From the NCBI GenBank assembly GCA_017795105.1, contig CP051247.1, forward strand, positions 1,302,001 through 1,366,000: DNA of 64,000 nucleotides. The letters are read 5' to 3'. Origin of the DNA: Planctomycetaceae bacterium (GTDB lineage Bacteria; Planctomycetota; Planctomycetia; Planctomycetales; Planctomycetaceae). The translations under genes and the position numbers were made by a program. The notes beneath the pieces are model-generated. The model searched no databases, was not told where the DNA came from, and saw nothing but the letters and a program-made list of their open reading frames with translations. This document shows positions 16,741 through 30,242 of this stretch, piece after piece; within the stretch, counting starts at the first letter, position 1; each line of letters opens with the position of its first letter.

Positions 16741-18063
16741 CTACCTCACGCCAAAATTGCGGTACACGATTCCTGCGATGTCCGTATCCTTCACGCGGTC
16801 CTCCGTAACCGCTGCCCCATCAGAACAGACAAGGACAGTCTGGAATTCGTTCGCTTCAGCGGGGTATCCGTGGGAACCTTTCACCAAAGTCGGATCGAGC
16901 GGGGTCTGCATGCTCGGCATATTGATGTACATTTCGCACGGGTCGTAGCCCGGTTTGCGGTGGATATCGATTGTCCGGGCGAAGCCGGGTGCGTTGGCGT
17001 CGTCGAGCCAGTAGTAATAGGCGAACCAGGCGTTGGACTTTGAAATGAGTACGATCTCGCCGCTGCGGGGGTGGTCGAGATTGTATTTCCCGCGTTCGGC
17101 TCCCACGAGGACCTTCTCAATGAGAGGATCTTTCCGGAACAGGTCGGCCACTTCTTCGATCCGATCCTGATCGCGAACATAAACATGAGCCAGCTGATGG
17201 TCGACCATGGCCCAGACCGGCGTGTTCGCGAAGTCGATCCACTCACCGTCTTCGCGGTTCTCCACCTGCAGCAGTCCGGCTTCCCTGAGCAAACGATTCG
17301 GATACGCGACCGAGTCGACCGGAGTGATGGCATACTCGCCGGCGAACAGCCAGAGGACATCGTCGAGACCGGCTTTGCTGAAGCCTTCGATCAGGCGGCC
17401 GATGTGGTCGTCGATATCGACGAGAGCCTGCTGAGCTTCCGGGCTGTCGGGACCGAATTTCTGAGCCGCGTAGTCGAGGTGCGGCAGATAGATGAAGTAG
17501 AACCGGGGAGCGAACTTCTCAGCCGCGACGATGGCGGAGTTGATGATCCATTCGCTCGACTTGATATTCGCCAGCGGTCCCCAGAAATGCTTCAGCGGGA
17601 AATGACCGAGTGTATCCCGCAATTCACCGTAGAGTTCGGTTGGCTTGGTGTAGCACCAGAGCGATTCGGAGCCGTCCGGGTTGTGAATGGGCGCGAACGT
17701 GCACGCGTATTCCGAGGTTGTCCCTTTGGTGAGCAGCGGGAACCAGACGGCGCTGGTCAAGTCGGGATCGTGCTCATGCAGTCGATCCCAGATGCGGGGT
17801 GCTTCGATGACCTCGTTCCAGGCGGTCCACATCTCGACTTCGTGTTTATCCCGCCAGTAGAACCCGTTCGCGATCACGCCGTGCTGAGAGGCGTCTACGC
17901 CGGTTGAGAGAGAAATCTGCACCGGGCATGTCACGGGAGGATAGCTCGGAACGAGTGGAGTCTGCTTGCCCTGCCCGGCAATGCGGGACAGGTTCGGCAT
18001 GGAAGCGATATCCTGAGGCCGCAATCCGGGAAGCGACACGAGAGCGGCATGACGGTGTGACAT
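16741..18063 (-). CDS. Alkaline phosphatase/phosphodiesterase-fold protein with altered metal ligands
   Basis: The ATG at 18061-18063 gives 440 residues resembling type I phosphodiesterase/nucleotide pyrophosphatases (PF01663). The nucleophile region PPVTCPVQISLSTG keeps Thr45, and Asp197 (LPHLDYAAQ) and a late GSHGYP histidine remain. By eye, however, the first metal Asp is Pro12 (SLPGLRPQD), the usual His of D..GH is Gln201, and the SDHGM motif is AGEYA (241-245). The active site is therefore probably changed or lost. The fold assignment is fairly safe; the catalytic activity is not. It is followed by a tightly linked unknown gene. Confidence 0.75.
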   Translation of the reverse strand: MSHRHAALVSLPGLRPQDIASMPNLSRIAGQGKQTPLVPSYPPVTCPVQISLSTGVDASQHGVIANGFYWRDKHEVEMWTAWNEVIEAPRIWDRLHEHDPDLTSAVWFPLLTKGTTSEYACTFAPIHNPDGSESLWCYTKPTELYGELRDTLGHFPLKHFWGPLANIKSSEWIINSAIVAAEKFAPRFYFIYLPHLDYAAQKFGPDSPEAQQALVDIDDHIGRLIEGFSKAGLDDVLWLFAGEYAITPVDSVAYPNRLLREAGLLQVENREDGEWIDFANTPVWAMVDHQLAHVYVRDQDRIEEVADLFRKDPLIEKVLVGAERGKYNLDHPRSGEIVLISKSNAWFAYYYWLDDANAPGFARTIDIHRKPGYDPCEMYINMPSMQTPLDPTLVKGSHGYPAEANEFQTVLVCSDGAAVTEDRVKDTDIAGIVYRNFGVR

Positions 18064-18151
18064 CGATCGAGCTTTCTCTACGGATAAAAAAGAAGCCGCT
18101 GACCGGATCGAGTTCCGTGCAACGGCCACATGATTTCAATACGGAAGAAAA

Positions 18152-18652
18152 TCAGGTCCAGCGGGTGAGAGCCTGATAGATCCCTTTCAACTGACGTTGA
18201 GTCGACAGGTAGGCGATGAGCGAATACTTGTCGATCTGATGATCGTTCATCAGCTGCTGCAGCGTCGGACAGACCGCTGTGCGGAAAAACTGCCGCTGAC
18301 GCCAGTGAACGTAAAATACCGGGAGGGTGATCAATACGGTTCCGAGCGCGAGAAAGACACCCCAGTCCGCCCAGCCGAATCCGGCCAGCTCCTGCAGCAG
18401 AAAACTGGCCACGAAGAACGCGGTTACGGCGACCACGAACGGTACCGCCCAGAACTGCTGAAGTTTCGCATTGATCGACACGAGACGCCCGTAAAACTCG
18501 CGATTGATAATTCCGGTTGGCTGCGACGTTTGAGCCGGTTCGGCGTACGACTCACAGACCAGCCGTCCGCGACGGCGACTCACGATGACCGATTCTCCCT
18601 CCTCCGGAAGGAACTCGGCGAGATATTCCAAATCTTCGAATGGATTGTTCAT
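18152..18652 (-). CDS. Hypothetical membrane protein, two transmembrane segments
   Basis: This 166-residue protein has an acidic N-terminus (MNNPFEDLEYLAEFLPEEGES), two adjacent hydrophobic helices near residues 68-86 (FWAVPFVVAVTAFFVASFLL) and 94-113 (DWGVFLALGTVLITLPVFYV), and a basic cytoplasmic-type tail. The family is not recognised. It lies 88 bp upstream of the phosphodiesterase-fold gene on the same strand and may be co-transcribed with it. No catalytic motif is visible. Confidence 0.65.
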   Translation of the reverse strand: MNNPFEDLEYLAEFLPEEGESVIVSRRRGRLVCESYAEPAQTSQPTGIINREFYGRLVSINAKLQQFWAVPFVVAVTAFFVASFLLQELAGFGWADWGVFLALGTVLITLPVFYVHWRQRQFFRTAVCPTLQQLMNDHQIDKYSLIAYLSTQRQLKGIYQALTRWT

Positions 18653-18803
18653 CCCTGCGATCCGATCTCTGTAACTGACAAGTCAAAAGAACATGCGAGC
18701 AACATCCAGGTTGCATCCTGCAGCTCGTTGACCGGACCATCCCTTGTCGCGGTGTTCGAATTTTATGCCGCCCGAACCAGACGGAGCAATGATCAGACGC
18801 GGC

Positions 18804-20195
<1,392 letters not shown>

Positions 20196-20272
20196 GCTGG
20201 AAATGTCTCTGGCTCCTGGGGAACGGTGTTGAATATTCTGTCTCGTAGGGCTTCGATCACTGCTCTGAAAGT

Positions 20273-20424
20273 CCCCTCGCCCCCTTGGGGGAGAGGGTTA
20301 GGGAGAGGGGGAAATGCGGGCGACATGCTTTACGGCGATTTGATTTCAATCTGAAGCAGAACGTCGCTGGTGGCTCACCCCCTCATCCGCCCTTCGGGCA
20401 CCTTCTCCCCCAAGGGGGCGAAGG
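20273..20424. repeat. Inverted GC-rich repeat pair between ettA and thrC
   Basis: TCGCCCCCTTGGGGGAGA at 20277-20294 reappears exactly inverted at 20404-20421. The left copy continues into GGGTTAGGGAGAGGGG, and the right copy contains a CCGCCCTTCGGGC hairpin. Each arm is itself palindromic. The pair fills most of the 239-bp gap between ettA and thrC. A shortened relative is at 26386-26414. Confidence 0.65.
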
Positions 20425-20434
20425 AACTTCGTCT

Positions 20435-22108
<1,674 letters not shown>

Positions 22109-22296
22109 AAATCCGTTCGGGGTGAATGGTTTCGCCTTTGGAAGGCGGGGTTTGATCCTCTGCATCGTCCGTGGAATCAACGTGATTCCGGACGTGTCAA
22201 CGCATCGGCGGTTCAGCGAGGCTCTAAGGGACGCATCGTGCGTCCACCGCTGCCGGGCTAATCGGTCGCGGCCAGATCTCAATCGTCCTCAGGCTT

Positions 22297-22782
22297 TCAA
22301 CGAACCTGAGGGTTCCCGTCAGTGAGCCATTGCAGAAGGAGCTGAACCGTTTGACGGTAGATGCCGGGACTGGTCGATTCGCGGGGCCCGGCAACATTGA
22401 GTACGGAGATTTTATGGTCTTTCAGCCACGGTTCAATCATATCCGCAACGAATAATGTCTTTGGCGGAAGGATCAGCAATGGTTTATCCAGCCGACGGGC
22501 CAGATCCCGCGTCAGTTTTGTCCCGCCGGTCAGTGGGGAATCGGCAATGATCAGCGTGCCATCGGAATCGCGAATGTTGGCTTCCGTCCGCACATCGTAT
22601 CGCCATTCCTCCGTACACTGCAGCGGATAGCGCTCCGAAATTGCCCCGTCTTCGGCACGGCGGCCAGCCGGACACCAGCCGCCACAGGGAATGCCGAGCT
22701 CCATTGCCGCATCGAGAGCCGCCCGATCGACACCGGTCTGCCCGCCGGACACAATTTTCTGCACGGGGAACGCCGAATTCAT
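22297..22782 (-). CDS. Putative molybdenum carrier-like (SLOG-type) protein
   Basis: This 161-residue protein has the Rossmann-like start VSGGQTGVDRAALDAAMELG, then GGWCPAGRRAEDG and LIIADSPLTGGTKLT, typical of the 'putative molybdenum carrier' family (PF12694), a branch of the SLOG/LOG nucleotide-binding superfamily. The molybdenum role rests on structural inference for the family and is not proven; binding of a nucleotide or sugar-nucleotide ligand is equally possible. It starts 12 bp after the GNAT-nitrilase stop, so they form an operon. Confidence 0.8.
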   Translation of the reverse strand: MNSAFPVQKIVSGGQTGVDRAALDAAMELGIPCGGWCPAGRRAEDGAISERYPLQCTEEWRYDVRTEANIRDSDGTLIIADSPLTGGTKLTRDLARRLDKPLLILPPKTLFVADMIEPWLKDHKISVLNVAGPRESTSPGIYRQTVQLLLQWLTDGNPQVR

Positions 22783-22794
22783 GCCGCTCCCATG

Positions 22795-24354
<1,560 letters not shown>

Positions 24355-24443
24355 ATTCGGTCGTTTTCTTTACTGAGGTCTCCTCGAATCGACGCTGGCG
24401 ATGCCGTGAGGTTTGAGGATGAAACCGCACGGGAACTTCTATT

Positions 24444-25184
24444 CTACTCACGTCTGGCCTGTCGCAAGCGTTCGGCGCTCCATTTATGCGAGGGACGGAA
24501 ATCTTTCAAGGCGCGGATCACAGATCCCTTGTAGTAGGTCGCGAACAGAGCCTCGCCGTGATGATCGGCAAAGTGCTGCCGGTTGAGTTTGTACCAGTCG
24601 GTCACCTTCTCAAAGCCGAGTTCTTTACCGAGCCACCGCATGTACGCCTGACGATTCTTCTGATCCTGCCAGAACCGTTGCGGGACGGTGGGGAAACACC
24701 AGGGGAGCCACTTCTTCCGAGGCGCATACTCTTTGAGGAGGCGGAAGACCGAATCGCCATAGTAATTGGCCAGCATGCCTCCGCCGCGATTGGTGTGAAA
24801 ATGCGACCGACTGACCTTGTACCAGTCATCGAGCGACTCAAGACCGAGCTCTTCGCCAAGCCAGTCGACGTAGGCGAGTCGGTTCTTCTTGTCCTGCCAG
24901 AAGCCCTGCGAGGTACTGCGAAACAACCATGGCCGCCACGGATAATCGGGAAAATGCGCTACGACCGCCTTCTGAGGCGAGTCCTGGTAATAATTCGCGA
25001 GCAATCCCCCGCCGGCGTTAACGTGGAAATCCTGCTTGGAAACCTGATACCAGTCTTCGAGCTTTCTATAGCCGAGCGTCTGGCCGAGCCATTTCATATA
25101 GGCTTTGCGGTTTGCCGCATGATCCCAATAACCACTGGGAACACGTCCCTGAATCCAGAGCCGGGAAGCGGACTTTTTCGGCAT
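24444..25184 (-). CDS. Triple tandem-repeat protein (NR-AY-WLG / DWY / YY repeat), function unknown
   Basis: The 246-residue protein consists of three repeats of roughly 75 residues, starting near residues 17, 92 and 167. Each has the order: aromatic-W-D/Q, NR.AY, WLG..LG, DWY..(S/N), FH or FADH, then a nearly invariant YY.(D/G)S and a W.PW(L/C)F end (the last copy ends differently). Copies 1 and 2 carry GGG(L/M)LANYY; copy 3 has HGEALFATYY. I recall similar repeats in eukaryotic proteins, without a known function, but this was not searched. It has no signal peptide or membrane segment, and its highly aromatic and basic makeup is unusual. Confidence 0.7.
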   Translation of the reverse strand: MPKKSASRLWIQGRVPSGYWDHAANRKAYMKWLGQTLGYRKLEDWYQVSKQDFHVNAGGGLLANYYQDSPQKAVVAHFPDYPWRPWLFRSTSQGFWQDKKNRLAYVDWLGEELGLESLDDWYKVSRSHFHTNRGGGMLANYYGDSVFRLLKEYAPRKKWLPWCFPTVPQRFWQDQKNRQAYMRWLGKELGFEKVTDWYKLNRQHFADHHGEALFATYYKGSVIRALKDFRPSHKWSAERLRQARRE

Positions 25185-25420
25185 CGAATGCTCAACTTTT
25201 TCATCTTGGTGTCGGAGGATGCAGGCGCTCGGTATGTGCTGAAGTGAAGTCGCTATTATCGCAATAGCAACCGGGAACGCAACAGCGAACAGCTGAAAAT
25301 TGCGGACGATTGCGGGGACCGTGTGGAGATTTCTACTCGCGGAGAGTATTCTGTCGCCTTGCCGGTTCGCCCCGGAAATCCTGCATCGCCCAGAGATCCT
25401 GATGAAAGACGGGAAACAGC

Positions 25421-26362
25421 ATGACTCCTCATGAGATGATCGTTCCGAAGCGTAAGATTAAAGGATTTTCGGCAATCCTGCTACCGTTTACTTCGACGGG
25501 TGCCGTCGACTGGCCTGGATTCGAAGCCCACGTCGAACGGACCGCCGCGGCAGGACTTGCACCGGCTGTCAACATGGACACCGGCTATGGAAATCTGATC
25601 GATACCACTCTCAAAACAGAAGTTCTGTCACGAACCCGAGACATCGTTTCCGGAGGCGATTACGTCGCCGGCGCCTTCGTGGGTGATCGCCCGGGGGAAG
25701 CCTTCCGCGAAGAGGAATACGCCCGCGAAATGCAGCTGATCGACAGCTTCGGGGGAATTCCGGTCCTCTTTCAGTCGTACGGGCTGACAACTGGCAGCGA
25801 CGCCGAGATCGCCGAACGCTATAAGAAGCTCGGCCAATACACCGACCGCTACATTGGCTTCGAACTCGGAACCATGTTCGCGCCGTTCGGGAAGATTTAT
25901 TCTCTGGACCTTTATCGAAGCCTGCTCGGCATTCCGCAGTGTATCGGAGCCAAGCATTCGTCACTCTCCCGTCGTCTGGAATGGGACCGCCTGCTGCTGA
26001 GAAACGAAGTCCGTCCCGATTTTCTGGTCCTCACCGGCAACGACCTGGCCATCGACATGGTGATGTACGGTTCTGATTACCTGCTCGGGCTGTCGACCTT
26101 TGCTCCCGACCTGTTCGCACTCCGTGACAAATTCTGGCTCGAAGGCAACGACGACTTCTACGAACTCAACGACACGCTGCAGTACCTTGGCCACTTTGCG
26201 TTTCGTGTTCCCGTGCCCGCCTATAAACACAATGCGGCTCAGTTCCTGCATCTCCGCGACTGGATCGAAACCGACGAAACCCATCCCGAGAGCGCCCGCC
26301 GCCCGGAATCCGACCGCTTCGTGCTTCAGGAAATCCTCGACCGACTACAACGCTGGCTGTAG
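25421..26362 (+). CDS. Dihydrodipicolinate synthase/N-acetylneuraminate lyase family aldolase
   Basis: This 313-residue TIM-barrel Schiff-base aldolase has the catalytic lysine at Lys178 in CIGAKHSSLSR and the start KGFSAILLPFTSTGAVDWPGFEAHVER, typical of the DapA/NanA superfamily. The usual GTTGE motif is replaced by MDTGYGNLI, so it is unlikely to be DapA itself; a sugar-acid aldolase or lyase is more plausible. It stands alone, divergent from the triple-repeat gene. The ATG at 25421 has only a weak ribosome-binding site. Confidence 0.82.
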   Translation: MTPHEMIVPKRKIKGFSAILLPFTSTGAVDWPGFEAHVERTAAAGLAPAVNMDTGYGNLIDTTLKTEVLSRTRDIVSGGDYVAGAFVGDRPGEAFREEEYAREMQLIDSFGGIPVLFQSYGLTTGSDAEIAERYKKLGQYTDRYIGFELGTMFAPFGKIYSLDLYRSLLGIPQCIGAKHSSLSRRLEWDRLLLRNEVRPDFLVLTGNDLAIDMVMYGSDYLLGLSTFAPDLFALRDKFWLEGNDDFYELNDTLQYLGHFAFRVPVPAYKHNAAQFLHLRDWIETDETHPESARRPESDRFVLQEILDRLQRWL

Positions 26363-26385
26363 AAAGTAGTGCAGGCTCCTGCATC

Positions 26386-26414
26386 CCTTCCCCCCTAACC
26401 CATGGGCGAGGGGA
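26386..26414. repeat. Shortened GC-rich repeat between convergent genes
   Basis: Read on the minus strand, this begins GTCCCCTCGCCC and ends GGGTTAGGGGGG, matching the outer parts of the repeat at 20272-20310 with the middle missing. It lies in the 90-bp gap between two convergent genes. Confidence 0.5.
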
Positions 26415-26452
26415 CTTGATGTGTGGCAGGCAGGATCTCGCTCTGACTCCGC

Positions 26453-29400
26453 TTACTCCTCTGCTGTTGACCCTACGGCCGAGCAGCGTTCGAGGGCGAG
26501 GAGCTTGATGCCTTTCAGGTCCATTTTGCCGGTGCCGAGGAGCGGGATTTCCTCGACTTCGATGAAGCTGTCGGCGGATGGGAGCCAGAGGTTGGGCAGG
26601 TCGCAGTGGTGTGATTCGCGAATCAGTTTTTCGCAAGCTTCACCCAGCGGAAGATGCAACACGACAATCCGCTCGCCCTTCTTTTCGTCCGGCACGGCGG
26701 TGACGGCGAGGCGAATCAGCGGCATGCCTTCCTCGGCATCGGCTTCGACCGGGCAGATGCGATTCAGGATCGTATTCAGCGTCTCTTCGATGCGAATATG
26801 CGGCACCATCTCGCCGCCGATCTTTGAGAAGCGGCTCTGGCGGCCGGTCAGCGTGATGAATCCTTCCGAATCGATTCGCGCGATATCTCCGGTGTTGTAC
26901 CAGCCGTCGATCACTGCTTCCGCGGTTTTCTGAGGCTGGTTGAGATACCCCAGCATCACGTTCGGCCCGGTCACGAACAGTAGACCTTCCGCTTCGAGCG
27001 GCAACTCCTCGTAGGTTTCGGGGTGGACGACCTTGGCGTACACACTGGGCAGACACTGACCGACCGTGCCGGGACGATTCCCCTGCTGAGTGATCTCCCC
27101 GTCGGCAAAGTCTGGCTGATTCACCGCGATCAGAGGAGACATCTCCGTCGAACCATACCCTTCGATTGGCATGACGCCGTACTGTTCCTCGCAGCATTCG
27201 GCGAGATCACGCGGCAGCTTCTCGGCTCCAACAACCACGAGCCACATATGCTGGAACTGCTCCGGCGTGATCCGTTTGCAGTAGGCACGGAGGAACGTCG
27301 GCGTGGCCAGAATAATGGTGCCGCGATACTTCTCGGACAGCTTTCCAATCTGCCGCGCATCGAGTGGGTTGAAGTGATACACCCCGGCCGGCCTTGTCAC
27401 CAGCGGCAGCCACATGGCCACGGTGTAGCCGAACGAATGGAAGAACGGCAGGACGCCAATCAGCGTGTCGTTCTTCGTCAGATGAAACATGTAGTCCACG
27501 GCAGAGACGTTGGACAGGACGTTCAAATGAGACAGCATCACGCCCTTGGGCTCTCCGGTGGATCCGGACGTGTAGATGATCGTCAGGCAATCGTCGAGTT
27601 CCATATCATCGAGTCTGTGCAGCCGCTCAATAAGTCCGGCTGGCAGCAGATAGGCCTGCAACGCCCCAATCAGCCGGTCCACTCCAGTGACCTGCTCTTT
27701 CAGATCTTCGAGAAACACGAAGTCGGCGTTGAGGTCCATCGGTTTCTTTTCGAGGAGCTTCTTGCTCGTGAAGATATGCTTCAACCCCGAATCATGGATG
27801 CAATGGTTCATCACCGCATCGTCGAGCGTATAGTTCAGATTGACGGAAACCTTGTCGCAGAGAGCCAGAGCCAGATTCGAGAGAACGGCCCCCGCAGACG
27901 GCGGCAGCAGGACGCCGACATGCTGTTCATCATCACTGAAAACTTCCCGCTGCATCACCCGTTTGAAGGCGATCGTGGCGGCGAGCAGCTTTCCACCAGT
28001 CAGTTCGGCTCCCGAAGAATCGGCCACTTTCCTGCGGAACAGGCTCGCGCGACACTGTCTGACGAACTGACGAGGAAGAATCGGCTGTCGCAACATCTGA
28101 TCCTGCATCGAGCTGGCGGCGATTGCTTCCACGGACTGACGGAGTTGTCCCGGCGTTTCGACATTGTAATGCGGGTCGCCCACGTAGATATCGACGCGAC
28201 GACGCCAGCGCCAGGGGCTCTTGAACAGACCGCCACCGCGATAGCTGAGACGACTTCCCCACATGCCGTGAATGTACATCGGATAGACCGGGACGTCGGT
28301 CCCCTGCACGATCTTCACGACGCCCTTATTAAAGGGCATCAGGCGACCGGTGCGAGAGATCCCTCCCTCCGGGAAAATGCAGACCAGTTCCCCGCTCTGC
28401 ACGCTGTTTCGAGCGTCCTTCAGCGACTTGATGATCGCTTTGGGGCCATCCGTGGGCGACAGCGGAATGACGCGAAACAGAGCGGCCAGTTTATCGAGCC
28501 CCGGTCTGCGGGTGTGACTGGAGTAGATCATGAACCGTACAAAGCGTGGAGCAAATCCACACAGCAGCGGTCCATCCATCCACGAAACGTGATTCGGTAC
28601 CAGCAACGCGCCCCGATCTTCGGGAATCTTGTCGAATCCATGCAGATGCACGGAGTACATGCAATTGAAGACCGTCCGCTGTAGAAAACGGACGAAGTCA
28701 ACTGCATGAAACGCAAAGCTGGCCACGATAACCGGCAATGTCAGCAGCCCGGCAATAATGAAGACCCACGTCGGTTCGAGCCCGGCCCCTTCGCGCAAGC
28801 CGTAGAAAAGTGCCATGGCCAGCAGCATGAAACCGTTTGTCAGTGCGTTGGTCGCTGAAAGAATCGAGCCTCGAACTTCATTCGGGCTGCGATGCTGCAG
28901 GAACGATTCGAGCGGGATATAGAAGAAACTTCCGAGCGCTCCCAGCAGGAAGAGCCATACCGCCGTTGTATTGAACATTGCAGCAGCGGTCGTCGGATCG
29001 ACTCCCCGGCCGATGATTCCAAGGTAGATCGTGGAGAACGCGATGCCCATTGCCCCGATCGGCACCATCCCGAGTTGAATGACGCCCCCGGACATCCAAC
29101 CGGCGGCCACGCTGCCGACGCCGATTCCGAGCACGAGCATTGGCATCAGCCAGGCGATATCGCCTTTCGTCAGCAACAGGGTATGCTCGCCGAAGGCATC
29201 GATATTCACCTGGTACAGGATGGCGAGGAAATAGAAGAAGGCGATGCCGATCGCCGTTCGTGCCAGCGGCGGATCGCAGAACAGACGTCGCAGACTCGGC
29301 CGGAACTCTTCGATCGGGTTGATCGTCCATTTCCGATTGGGATCAGCGGCCGGGTTCGTATACACCAGCAGACTGACGAGGAAGCCGACAGCTGCGATGC

Positions 29401-29989
29401 CGAGCAATGCCACCGCAATTGGCCAGAGCGAGATCAACGTTCCCGCATCGTAATTCAGATCGTAGATCTTCAGGCCGGCGAATGTTCCGAGAGCACAGGC
29501 GGCAATGGTCACCATCGCCATCAGGCCGTTTCCTTCGGAAAGCGCACGGACCGACAGCAGTTCGGGAATCGCCCCGATTTTGGCCGGCGAAAAGAGTGCA
29601 CTTTGTGTCCCCATGCAGAAGACGAGGAACATCAACAGATAGATGTTCGAATACCAGATCGCCGCGACGCCGAGCAGCATCACCAGGATTTCGGCGAATT
29701 TGCAGGCAATAATCACCTTGCGCTTCGTGAAGCGGTCGGCCAGAAACCCAGCTGTCGGAGCAAAAATCAGATATGGCAACGTGAACAGGACCGCTCCCAG
29801 AGCGAGAGCTTTGCTGTCGCCAAGAAAGTTCTGTCCAATCGGGACGACCAGCCAACGAAACAGGTTGTCGTTGAAAGCCGTGAAAAACTGCGTCGCCAGC
29901 AGAGCCAGGAAGCTGAGTCCGGTCAGCTCCCGCCGATATTCGGTGTCGTCGGCCACTGGTTCGATCGAATCATCCATATTCGAAACCAT
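26453..29989 (-). CDS. MFS transporter-PlsC acyltransferase-acyl-ACP synthetase fusion (LplT-Aas like)
   Basis: The product probably imports and re-acylates lysophospholipids. The ATG at 29987-29989 gives 1178 residues; ATG 29975-29977 is equally possible, and the 68-residue upstream extension is rejected. Residues about 20-430 are an MFS transporter with some twelve helices. Near 445-640 is a PlsC domain with the HX4D motif NHVSWMDG and FPEGGISRTG. About 700-1170 is an AMP-forming acyl synthetase with YTSGSTGEPKG, GYGSTEMSP and YNTGDIARIDSEG. In E. coli LplT and Aas are separate proteins. The gene is divergent from ruvB. Confidence 0.92.
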   Translation of the reverse strand: MVSNMDDSIEPVADDTEYRRELTGLSFLALLATQFFTAFNDNLFRWLVVPIGQNFLGDSKALALGAVLFTLPYLIFAPTAGFLADRFTKRKVIIACKFAEILVMLLGVAAIWYSNIYLLMFLVFCMGTQSALFSPAKIGAIPELLSVRALSEGNGLMAMVTIAACALGTFAGLKIYDLNYDAGTLISLWPIAVALLGIAAVGFLVSLLVYTNPAADPNRKWTINPIEEFRPSLRRLFCDPPLARTAIGIAFFYFLAILYQVNIDAFGEHTLLLTKGDIAWLMPMLVLGIGVGSVAAGWMSGGVIQLGMVPIGAMGIAFSTIYLGIIGRGVDPTTAAAMFNTTAVWLFLLGALGSFFYIPLESFLQHRSPNEVRGSILSATNALTNGFMLLAMALFYGLREGAGLEPTWVFIIAGLLTLPVIVASFAFHAVDFVRFLQRTVFNCMYSVHLHGFDKIPEDRGALLVPNHVSWMDGPLLCGFAPRFVRFMIYSSHTRRPGLDKLAALFRVIPLSPTDGPKAIIKSLKDARNSVQSGELVCIFPEGGISRTGRLMPFNKGVVKIVQGTDVPVYPMYIHGMWGSRLSYRGGGLFKSPWRWRRRVDIYVGDPHYNVETPGQLRQSVEAIAASSMQDQMLRQPILPRQFVRQCRASLFRRKVADSSGAELTGGKLLAATIAFKRVMQREVFSDDEQHVGVLLPPSAGAVLSNLALALCDKVSVNLNYTLDDAVMNHCIHDSGLKHIFTSKKLLEKKPMDLNADFVFLEDLKEQVTGVDRLIGALQAYLLPAGLIERLHRLDDMELDDCLTIIYTSGSTGEPKGVMLSHLNVLSNVSAVDYMFHLTKNDTLIGVLPFFHSFGYTVAMWLPLVTRPAGVYHFNPLDARQIGKLSEKYRGTIILATPTFLRAYCKRITPEQFQHMWLVVVGAEKLPRDLAECCEEQYGVMPIEGYGSTEMSPLIAVNQPDFADGEITQQGNRPGTVGQCLPSVYAKVVHPETYEELPLEAEGLLFVTGPNVMLGYLNQPQKTAEAVIDGWYNTGDIARIDSEGFITLTGRQSRFSKIGGEMVPHIRIEETLNTILNRICPVEADAEEGMPLIRLAVTAVPDEKKGERIVVLHLPLGEACEKLIRESHHCDLPNLWLPSADSFIEVEEIPLLGTGKMDLKGIKLLALERCSAVGSTAEE

Positions 29990-30045
29990 GACATCAAAGA
30001 GGAAGAATGGATCGCCTGGGCGGATCCGCGTAAATGCGGCTTTAT

Positions 30046-30076
30046 TTGAACGTATTGCGACTTTGCTTGCTATACT
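30046..30076 (+). promoter_or_regulatory. Possible sigma70-type promoter for ruvB
   Basis: TTGAAC (30046-30051) and TATACT (30071-30076) are separated by 19 bp in the divergent region, about 165 bp upstream of the ruvB start. The -10 box is good, but the spacing is long. Confidence 0.3.
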
Positions 30077-30242
30077 GAATTTGCGGCGACTGGGAGCCGC
30101 AACGCCACTGTGCAGCTGAGATTGTATCGCTCCGGTGGTTTCCTTTATCCTCCGCGAACAGCGGAGCCGTGCTCCGGACGGACCGTCCTGCATTCACCGG
30201 CGGCCCAACACTCAGTGGCGAAACAGGAAGAGTCGAACAGGG

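Noticed and set aside
28892..30049. 385-residue plus-strand open frame
   Set aside because: It is antisense to the MFS part of the fusion protein and made of low-complexity charged residues; it is not a gene.
30135..30242. N-terminal extension of RuvB
   Set aside because: The 36 extra residues are unlike RuvB; the ATG at 30243 gives the normal N-terminal region.
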